NCBI GenBank assembly: GCA_015143295.1
Contig: CM026560.1
Coordinates: 6,636,501-6,700,500, forward strand
Origin: Tetracentron sinense
Taxonomy: Eukaryota > Streptophyta > Magnoliopsida > Trochodendrales > Trochodendraceae
DNA: 64,000 bases
Reading direction: 5' to 3'
Both the position numbers and the translations under genes were made by a program. The notes under the pieces are model-generated. The model was not told the origin of the DNA. It made no database searches and saw only the letters and a program-made list of their open reading frames with translations. Shown one piece after another: positions 43,403 to 52,619 of the stretch (positions are counted from its first letter, which is position 1; every line of letters starts with the position of its first letter).

Positions 43403-44864
43403 TGTAAGCACCCAATTTTTACACCCCATCTAACTATAGTTAAAATCCCTTAACTATGGTTACCTCCCCTGCTAAAGCCCTCACACCCTAAGACAAAACC
43501 CTGCCCTTAGGACTCACCTTAAGTGAACACTAGTTAAAACCTAGAAAGCCCATGTCCTAAACCCTAGCATAACCCTAGAGCCCTTAGGGCATGAACCCTA
43601 AAAACCATGGCCCTTAGGCCCAAACCCTTTAATCCAAGCCCATAAAACCCCGAAACCCTTAGGACAAACCCCCATGCCCGTAGGTGCAGGGCCTAGGCCC
43701 AATTCAGATTAAGAATCCAGAATGTCGGTAGCCCTTATACTGACATTATAAAATTACCCTGTTTTCCTGTTGTCAGTAAAAGATCTCCCGACATATTAGT
43801 TTTGGCCTGTTTACAGAACGTCAGTAGAACTTCTACCGACATCTGTAAGTCCCGAGTTTTCAGTCTGCTACACCCCTGCACACTCCACCCTCACCTCTAG
43901 CTCTCCCTTCTCAGCCCTTAGTCGACCTCACCAGGGTCCAATACCATCTCCCCCCTTCTTTTTAAACCCTCCTAGGTCCCCTGTTGCTTCCCCTATAAAA
44001 CCAACACCACCTCAACTGTAAAAAGCTTTGCATTTTTAGGGAAGAACCCCTGCTGCAAAACCGTGTTCCTCAAGCCTCCCCTCACCCTTGGTTCAGTTCT
44101 AGGCTTCCCCTAGACCTACCTCTCCCCTCCCCTGCTCGTGTAGCACCACCGGAGCGCCACCACCTTGCACAGGCAGCACCCTCCCATTTGGCAAGAGCAG
44201 AGCATTGGGTAGGGACACCCCTACCCTTTCTTTATGGCTTTAGCATCCTTGTGAGCCCCTGGTCATCTCCAGCGGACCTTTTTACGTTTTGCTGTTGCTT
44301 AGTATACAAGAACCCCCACAGGGTGTTCACCCACCTAAACCATAGGTGTGGTGAATCCCTTCGGGTATAACAAACTCCATAAAGCTCTCAGAGCCATTAC
44401 AGAACCTTCTAGGGGTCCCTCACATCATGAGAGAACCCTTGGTAATCTCTGTGCCCAGCCCCCATGGGCATGACCTCGGTTTTCAGAAAAAAAACCAGAA
44501 TGGCGGTACTCTTAGTACCGCCATTCCTAAAAGTGCTGGTTTTTCTTTTGTCGGCAGTCCAACTACCGACCCTCTGTTTCTGCCTTATTTAAGCCTGTCG
44601 GTAATACTTCTACTGCCAACTTTCACTGTCAAGCACAGTGGCTTTACACTCTTGTGGGGCCCACTCCAGGCATTCCTTGGGGCCCACACAGAGCCTGATT
44701 TCTTCCCAGGAGTCCCCTCTACACTCCCCCATCCTCGGTTCACCTCGGGTTACAGTTTAACCCTAGTTAACAGTGGTAAAAACACTGTACACAGGTCGGT
44801 AATCCAATTACCGACATTATCTTTTTTTTTGTTTTGGGCTTTTGCAGGGGCCCAGGCCTGGTAG
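43403..44864 (+). repeat. 5' LTR of element I, left part
   Basis: About 1.46 kb, rich in AACCCTAG/CCCTTAGG. It has a TATA box at 43993-44000 and a set of hairpin-forming GTCGGTA...TACCGAC inverted repeats (43723-43762, 43808-43843, 44549-44570, 44596-44622, 44795-44816). A perfect AATGGCGGTACT/AGTACCGCCATT pair lies at 44499-44525. The frame at 44427-44864 is not a recognisable protein. Confidence 0.78.
43993..44000 (+). promoter_or_regulatory. TATA box of element I
   Basis: CTATAAAA lies downstream of two GTCGGTAG-type inverted repeats and upstream of four more. Confidence 0.55.
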
Positions 44865-47440
44865 TGTCGCGACCCAAAACCCACCCTAGGAGTTAGAGTG
44901 AACTTTGGAAGACTAATCATGACTTGCTTGACAACCAACCTGCAAAACCCACAGAGCATATACAATAGAGGACATTATAGCGGAAACATAACCATAAAGC
45001 ACAGCGGAAGTCTACCAAACCTCTATGTATATACATACGCAAATCCAAGTTTATACAAAAAGTAACTAAAAGAAAGTGCGGACAGACCCGCCAAAATACA
45101 TGAAGGTATATCTCTCATCTCACCCACAGCTAATCCACTCAGAATCTACAACCACCTAATGGTAACCCTCTACCGGAGGATCCTCCAAAGGCTCCTCGAC
45201 GTACTCCTCTTCCACCTATGGACCAGGAGCACAAACATCAAATGGAGCAGCAGCTCCCTCTGAACCTGCCGACATAAGAAGTACGGCTGAGCATGGAATA
45301 CTCAGCGGGTACTAAATACTAACCAACAATTGTAGCATAACAATGGTAATACATAATCAGGAGCAATTCATATATGTCAGGCAGAAACAATTCATATCAT
45401 ACAAGGAAGTAAAGCAATTTATAATCATGCTTGTATTTCGTAGAAAGCCGATAAAACCTCTTGAAAACATCGTGCACTTGACTTGGCTTGAAATATCTTT
45501 TTGTACTTGAAAGCTTGTCTTGTCTATCTTGCTTGATTCTTGTATGTCGTGTCATGTAATGCATGTCATGCGTGCTTGCTTGTGATCATGTAACTTGTGA
45601 GGTGTACTTGTGAGATGCGCTTGTGAGATGCCTTGAGAGGGAAGGGAGACCCTTCTTTATGCAATGCACTTGAGAGGGAAGGGAGACCCTTCTTCATGAT
45701 ATGTATGTACTTGCGAGGAAAGGGAAGCCCTTCTTCATGATATGCACTTGTGAGCGAGGGGAGACCCCTCGTGGGATGTTGGTTCTTGTTTTCTTGTGAA
45801 AAGCGAGGTAAAACATATCGTAGGATATGTCCCACCTCTAACCATGTTCTTGAAAACCTCGATAATCATGTCATGCATGCCATGCTCGTGGGAACCGTGT
45901 ACATACTTGCATTTAAATTTAAATATGACATTTGGGTAATTTCACAACACATATAACATCAATGATTGAGCAATGTAATATTCATATCATTTAGGGAAAG
46001 CAAGAAAACACACTATCATAGGCCCTAGCAGTATTCATAATTTATTAGGCATGCATTTCCTAATTTACAACTCACTTTATTCACCTTGGCATTTCATCAA
46101 ACATGGTGTGTTCATTATTCATTACTCATTTAAACCTAAATCATGCTTTTCTAGGTGGGTTATGCTCACATCACACTTCTATGTTCATTATTAGTATAAT
46201 GCCCTGTCCCATTCTTTCATCACATCATCCACACGGCATCCATTCGCCAACATCCACCTCCATTCACCATTCATACCACCAATCTCATAACACGTATATA
46301 AGTGAAGGAAAACAAGAAGAAATAAAGGAAAAGAGAAGCTATAACTAGGAGGGTAGCAAAAGGTACCGACCTGAAGAAATGAGGAAGAAACCCCTTTCCA
46401 AAACGACTGTGTAGCTTCTGCCCTAGCTTGGAGAACGCTCTCCACGAGTGTTTGAGCCGAGATCTTGGAGAAAACCCGGACTGGAAGTGATCTAGGGTCT
46501 CAAAACCCTTTGATTTCTCCCCAAAATGGAAACCCTAGGTTTAGGAATCGCCCTTTCTTCTCTTCTTATCTCCCAATCTCTCTAAGTGTCGAAATGAAGC
46601 CCTAAAGGCTCGGGTTAAACTCTTAAGGTAAGAGTGAACTGACCAAAAGACCATAACACCCTTACTGAAGTTTCTGCAAACACACGAACACCCAACACGT
46701 TGTGCTGTGAATAGTGCCAAACACGTTGTGCTATGAACAGTGCTGAACACGTTGTGCTGTGAACAGTGCCGAACACGTGCTGTGAATAGTGCTGAACACG
46801 TTGTGCTGTGAACAGTGCCGAACACGTTGTGCTGTGAACAGTGCCGAACACGTTGTGCTGTGAACAGTGCTGAACACGTTGTGCTGTGAACAGTGCTGAA
46901 CACGCTGTGCTGTGAACTGTGCCGAACACGTTGTGCTATGAACAGTGCTGAACACGTACCCGTTGTAGCTGTACAACGTACCCGTTGTAGCTGTACAACG
47001 TACCCGTTGTTGCTGTACAACGTACCCGTTGTTGCTGTACAACGTACCCGTTGTTGCTGCACAACGGATGCACAACGTATACGTTGTCAGAGTACGTTGT
47101 CTATGCGTTGTCTGTGCCTTATCAGAGCACGACCTTAGCGCCTTCCGAGCTACGTCTTTAGCGCATAACCGAGCTACGTCCTTAGCTCATGACCGAGCTA
47201 CGTCCTTAGCGCATGACCGAGCTACGTTTGCCTACAGGCCCAGACTGTTTTGGCCATATCTTTTAACTCGTTTGTCCAATTTTGACGATTCAACTTGCGT
47301 TGGGTTTGTACTTCGAAAAGGAAGATTTCTGACGTTTCAGAATTTCCAATTTCCTCCTTATTTATTAATTATACCTCTTTAAAGGAAAAATGACAACGAA
47401 AGTGCCATGTATTAAGCATGAAAAAGTCTGGGGCTCTACA
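44865..47440 (-). repeat. 3' LTR of element H
   Basis: 2576 bp. It contains the conserved GATTCAACTTGCG block (47250-47320), three minisatellite arrays in U3 (46690-47230), a donor-like TTCTTCAGGTCGGTACC (about 46370), a GGGAGACCCTTCTTCATGAT array (45625-45770), an inverted repeat GAGTATTCCATGCTC (45289-45303) and an acceptor-like TGTCGGCAG. The EPW frame, read from 45265, has Trp as TAG. Confidence 0.92.
46690..47230. repeat. Three adjacent minisatellite arrays in the 3' LTR of H
   Basis: Array 1: about ten 26-bp units with AACACGTTGTGCTGTGAACA (46690-46960). Array 2: five 22-bp units with ACAACGTACCCGTTGT (46955-47065), each an inverted repeat ACAACG/CGTTGT. Array 3: four 24-bp units with GAGCTACGTCCTTAGCGCAT (47150-47230). 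The 5' LTR has the same three arrays (54465-55050) but six units of array 3. Confidence 0.9.
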
Positions 47441-47455
47441 TCCTCCCCCCCTTAC
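47441..47455 (-). other. Polypurine tract of element H
   Basis: TGTAAGGGGGGGAGGA on minus directly precedes the 3' LTR and would prime plus-strand synthesis. Confidence 0.8.
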
Positions 47456-47541
47456 AAAAATTTCATCCTCGAAATTTAGACACTACTTGCATTACAAACC
47501 AAAAAGAAAATTACAAGTCATATACAGACTTGTACAAAAAC

Positions 47542-50500
47542 TCATTCAATTAATTCTGGGTACCTTGCTTTGACTTCGGCTTCACGCTCCCATGTAGCTT
47601 CTTCCCGAGCATGGTGTTGCCATTGCACAAGAACCAAAGGGATTGTCTTGTTGCGAAGCACCTGATCTCTTCGATCCAAAATCTGAACCGGCTTTTCAAT
47701 CAAGGTGAGGTCCTCTCGAACCTCCAACTGTTCCAAGTCTATGACATGCGAAGGATCCGCAATGTACTTCCGAAGCATAGACACATGGAAGACATTGTGA
47801 ACTGCGGCCATGTGAGGTGGGAGAGTTACCCTGTAAGCAACCTCACCAACTCGTGTGATAATTTCAAAAGGCCCAACATATCGAGGACTGAGCTTGCCTC
47901 GCCTTCCAAATCTCATGATCCCTTTGCTAGGAGATACTTTCACAAAAACTTGATCCCCTACTTGAAATTCCAAGTCCCTACGGCGAGTGTCCGCATAACT
48001 TTTCTGGCGATCTTGAGCGGCTTTTAATCGATCCCGAATGATCTTAACTGTGTTTGCAGTTTGCTCAATCAATTCTGGACCAAGTAATTTCCTTTCTCCT
48101 ACCTCATTACAATAGAGAGGAGACCTACAACTTCGCCCATATAAGGCCTCAAATGGTGCCATTTGGGTACTTGCCTGATAGCTGTTATTGTAGGCGAATT
48201 CAACCAAAGGCAAGTGCTCTTCCCAACTGCCTCTAAAATCCAACATACAAGCCCGAAGCATGTCTTCAATGACTTGGTTCACTCTCTCTGTTTGTCCATC
48301 CGTCTGTGGATGAAAAGCAGTGCTGAAATCCAGTTGGGAACCCATAGCCTCCTGGAAGCTTTTCCAGAATTGTGATGTGAATCTTGGATCCCGATCTGAC
48401 ACAATACTAACGGGCACTCCGTTCAACCTCACCACTTCCTTGATGTATAGTGCAGCCAACTGCCTAGAGTTGAAGGTAGTACGGTAGGGTAAGAAATGAG
48501 CGGACTTTGTCAAATGATCCACTACTACCCATATTGCATCTGAGCCCCTTGCCGTCTTTGGCAAGCCAACTATGAAATCCATGGATATGTTCTCCCATTT
48601 CCACTCGGGAATCGGAAGAGACTGCAATAGACCGGCGGGTCGCATGTGTTCTGCTTTCACCTGTTGGCACACTAAGCACCATGCCACATACTCAGCCACA
48701 TCCCTCTTCATATTCCGCCACCAAAAGTGACTCTTGAGGTTCCGGTACATCTTTGTACCCCCTGGATGCACTGTGTACTTCGAACGGTGCGCTTCATCCA
48801 AAATCTCCCTCCGAAGATTTGCATTGGGTGGAACACACAGCCTTCCCTTGAATGTGATAGCACCTCGGCTAGTGAGAGAGAAGTCCTCACTACCCTTAGC
48901 AACTTCCTTGTCCCGATAAGCCAACAATTCAGCATCCGTGGCTTGGTATTCTTGGATCAAATCTATAATGTATGGCCGAACCGTGACATTTGCCAAGATA
49001 GGACTACGGACAGAGTCATTCACACTAATGTCCAGATTTGCCAAATCTTCTAGTAGCTTCCATTCTTGAACCAACATGTGTGCTAACAACCCTTGAGGTC
49101 TTCTACTCAAAGCATCAGCCACTACATTTGCTTTACCCGGGTGGTATTGAATGGTACAATCATAGTCTTTCAAAAATTCCATCCAACGCCGTTGCCTTAG
49201 ATTCAGCTCCTTTTGGGAAAAGAGATACTTGAGACTCTTGTGATCAGTGAACATATAGAACTCCACCCCATAAAGGTAATGACGCCAAATCTTAAGTGCA
49301 AACACAACCGCCGCAAGCTCCAAGTCGTGCGTGGGATAATTCTTCTCATGCTCCTTCAACTGCCTTGATGCATAGGCAATGACCTTCTTGTGCTGCATGA
49401 GTACGCACCCAAGTCCAACGTGTGAGGCATCACTATACACCTCATACCCATAAGGTCTGGATGGCACGGTAAGGACAGGGGCTGTAGTAAGCCTCTTCTT
49501 CAGTTCCGTGAAACTGGTCTCGCACTTATCACTCCATACAAACTTGGCGTTCTTCCTTGTCAGGTAAGTGAGCGGTGCCGCAAGGCTAGAGAAACCCTTT
49601 ACAAATCTCCTGTAGTAGCCTGCCAATCCAAGGAAACTACGTATCTCTGTGACACTCTTGGGCCTTGCCCAACTCATGACTGCATCTATCTTCTTTGGAT
49701 CAACCGAGATACCTTCCACAGAAACAACGTGGCCTAGGAATGCCACCTCTTCCAACCAAAACTCACACTTGCTAAGTTTGGCGTATAGCTTGTGCTCTCT
49801 TAGCATTTCCAAAGCAAGGCATAGGTCGCGTGTGTGATCTTCCCGTGTCTGGGAATAGACCAAAATGTCATCAACAAATACAATCACGCACCTATCAAGA
49901 TACGGCCGGAACACCCGGTTCATCAAATCCATAAAGGCTGCCGGCGCGTTTGTGAGACCAAAAGGCATTACCAAGAACTCGTAGTGTCCGTATCGAGTCC
50001 GGAAAGCCGTTTTGGGAATATCTTCCGCCTTAATCTTCAACTGGTGATAGCCCGATCGAAGATCTATCTTTGAGAAAAATCTCGCTCCCTTCAACTGATC
50101 GAACAAGTCATCAATCCTAGGCAAGGGATACCTATTCTTTATAGTGACTTTGTTCAATTGCCGGTAATCGACACACATCCGCATCGAGCCATCTTTCTTC
50201 TTAACAAACAACACTGGGGCACCCCACGGTGAGACACTTGGTTGAATGAAACCAAGGCCTTGCAATTCCTCCAACTGAGTCTTCAACTCCTTGAGTTCAA
50301 TAGGGGCCATTCTATATGGAGCTCTGAAAACAGGAGTTGTGCCTGGTGCAAGCTCGATCACATACTCAATCTCCCTGTCTGGAGGCAATCCTGGCAACTC
50401 CTCTGGAAATACATCCAGGAACTCACTCACAACCGGAATAGTCGATGAGTCCTTTGCCTCGGGGTTCACTAAGCTCAATGCCGCAAAGCGAGCAATATCT

Positions 50501-50867
50501 CTACTTCTTAACCCACGAAAGTGGAATGGTTTCCCTTCTACTGGCTTGAAGAGTACCATTTTCTCAAAGCAAGCTACATGCCCGTGATGTGCCGCTAACC
50601 AATCCATTCCCAATATAACATCAAAGTCTTGGAATCCAAGGACGATGAGATCAACCGCCAACTCGTGGCTTCCAACTTGGACCACGCTATTTCTATACAC
50701 TTTATTTGCCAATACGGTTTTGCCGAGAGGAGTCGAAATGGCTAACTCTGATTCTAGCTGAGTGGGCTCCACAGAAAAGCCTTCTGAAAAACCCGGCGAG
50801 ACAAACGAATGAGTAGACCCGGTATCAATCAACACTCGAGCCAAACACTCATTGACTAGTAGGGTTC
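47542..50867 (-). CDS. Pol of element H: protease, reverse transcriptase, RNase H, integrase, chromodomain-like tail
   Basis: An open frame of more than 1100 codons, numbered here from the Leu-Ala-Arg before the protease. Protease [13 protein letters not shown] (Asp 7). RT with [11 protein letters not shown] (Asp 261) and [12 protein letters not shown] (Asp 325-326). RNase H with YSDAS (Asp 472) and FTDHKS (Asp 534). Integrase HHCC finger (His 686, His 693, Cys 723, Cys 726) and DD35E core (Asp 756, Asp 817, Glu 853 in [10 protein letters not shown]). The tail [16 protein letters not shown] then [20 protein letters not shown] and EEATWE is the chromodomain-like end of Tekay/Del chromoviruses. 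All catalytic residues are present. There is no ATG near the start: the frame is entered from gag across the 141-nt intron-like gap (first codons [11 protein letters not shown] after joining). Confidence 0.93.
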
Positions 50868-51008
50868 CTGAAATTTTAGCTAGTTACGTCAATTCAAGCA
50901 TCAACAGTGTATACACATAGGTATATATATATAGCATACCAAGTACGTACACAAGGAATAAAACATAACACACAATCACGAATAAAGAAAATAACTCCAA
51001 ACGCGTAC
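50868..51008 (-). other. Intron-like segment between gag and protease of H
   Basis: 141 nt on minus, starting GTACGCG after CAAG and ending AAAATTTCAG before GAACCC. An AACTAGCTAAAA stretch just upstream of the acceptor could serve as branch region, and the segment is T-rich. Joining the sides keeps the frame, giving ...VVQ-GTLLVNE..., the continuous sequence expected of related elements. Unspliced, gag reads into it and stops at 50884-50886 after a hydrophobic tail (FVIVCYVLFLVYVLGMLYIY), a possible membrane segment. Confidence 0.7.
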
Positions 51009-52257
51009 CTTGCACCACATCGTCAGATGCAAGTGCTTCACCCTCTGTCAAGGCAAAAACTCGCCCCTGGTTCGCCTGGTGAGACTGAGGTGTAGACTGG
51101 GTAGTCTGAGATGACGCCTGATATGATCCTGCTGGGTGTGCTGGGGGCCTAATCCCCTGAGACTGGCCTGGTAAATGCCAACTGGGGCAATCCCTGATCA
51201 TATGGCCCTGGCGACCACAATGAAAGCATCCACCCGATCCCCTTCGGCAATCTCCTGCCCGGTGCCTTTGGCCGCACGAAGTGCAGACCTCATGTGTATA
51301 GGTCGGAGGGGCCGGAGGTGGAGCATACCTCACCGTCTGAGGTGCAACTGGCCGTGGAGCTGGAAGAGCCTGAGGTCGCGGTGCCTGAGGCACATACTGC
51401 CGGGGAGCTGGAGGCGCATAAGTTGGCCTCATCGATGGTGTTAGCCATGTATACTGATAAGGGCCGGTACGAGTCCGCCTCTCTGAAGGTGCTGAACTAC
51501 TAGCTTGGCCTCTGGCCAACTCCCTCTTCTTGGACACTGTCTCTGAATTGGCCTCGACCAATAAGGCCTTGTCTACTACCTCAGGGTAGGTAGTATGTCT
51601 GAAGACCGAAACCTTCTCCATGATAACATCTTTGAGCCCTTGCTCAAATCTCCTTGCCTTCATTGCCTTGGTGGCAACCATGTGAGTTGCAAAGCGTGAT
51701 AACTCCGAGAACTTGGCCTCGTATTGTGCCACCGACATCAAACCTTGCTCGAGGTTGATGAATTCTCTCTCTTTCTTTTCCCGTGCTCCAATCGGAAAAT
51801 ATTTCTTGTAAAAAGTGTCCTTGAACTCCTCCCAAGTCCAAGGTTGACCCTGCATGGTCAAATCTCGCATCCTCAATGCGGACAACCACCAATGGTGGGC
51901 TTCACCTTCTAGCATGAAGACTGCCCATGCTACTTTCTCTTCCTCTGTAGGAGAGAGCACCGCAAATATCTTCTCCATCTAGAGGATCCATGCCTCCGCA
52001 GCAAGAGGGTCCACACTCTCATGGAAGGGTGGAGGCCTCAATCTCCTGAATGCCTCAACTCCAGCGGTACGATGTATTGGAGCTGCGGGCGGTGGAGTAG
52101 GTGCCGCCGATGAAGGTATAGCCTGCCGAGCCGCCAGTATGGCGAGTGTCTCAGCAATAGAGCCTAAGACCTGAGAGAGGTCAGGCTGCTCATCCTCATC
52201 TCTGGAAGAAGATGAAGCTCTGGTGTGTGGTCCACGACCCCGTGTGCCCCGCCTCAT
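51009..52257 (-). CDS. Gag of element H with one internal TAG
   Basis: From ATG at 52257 the protein begins MRRGTRGRGPHTRASSSS, followed by DLSQVLGSIAETLAILAARQ and AFRRLRPPPFHESVDPLAAE. Codon 93 is TAG (51981-51979) where relatives have Glu (LEME), a single G-to-T change. After it come the capsid core AVFMLEGEAHHWWLSALRMR, WTWEEFKDTFYKKYFPIGAR and FINLEQGLMSVAQYEAKFSE, then a Pro/Ala-rich linker and two Cys-His motifs, CTSCGQRHRAGDC and the CCHC knuckle CFHCGRQGHMIRDC. 416 codons plus one base precede the donor at 51008, so the exon ends in phase 1. Confidence 0.88.
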
Positions 52258-52603
52258 GACTAAAGTCCTGAGAACAATAGCACCACATGAGTCTCACTTG
52301 AAACCACAGTTTATTTCAATGTCATTTCACAATAATTCAATTTGTATTAGTTGTATAATACTAATATGCATCACATCAAGTCATCAGAGTATTCATCACA
52401 TTATACTTATACTTTAGTGTTCTAGGGTACCTAGGACCCGTACTTGGTTAAAGCAACCATTTTAGACTAAGACTAAAGTTTTAGTCTTACACTTGGATCA
52501 AGACTCTCTTCCGACTTACTTTCTTCCTAACTTGTTTCCTGACATATGCTCTTGTCAAGCCGTGGTATAAGATTCTAAGTGACCCTAGAGACCTAAAGCC
52601 TAA

Positions 52604-52615
52604 GCTCTGATACCA
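52604..52615 (-). other. Primer binding site of element H (initiator Met tRNA)
   Basis: TGGTATCAGAGC on minus, 4 nt from the 5' LTR end. Confidence 0.9.
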
Positions 52616-52619
52616 CTTC

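Noticed and set aside
44427..44864. 145-codon plus frame
   Set aside because: It lies in the LTR of element I across the hairpin repeats, is Pro/Ser/Leu-rich with no domain, and is cut by element H.
46541..47062. Open frame of 173 codons on minus (and parallel frames of 104-160 codons, here and at 54311-54914)
   Set aside because: It is a translation of the 26-bp and 22-bp minisatellites in LTR H. Units whose length is not a multiple of three stay open in several frames, and the repeated peptides (VHSTTCSALFTAQR) have no family.
48463..50590. Several plus-strand frames of 60-138 codons across 47600-50600
   Set aside because: They are antisense shadows of the H pol frame, which has all the expected catalytic motifs on minus.
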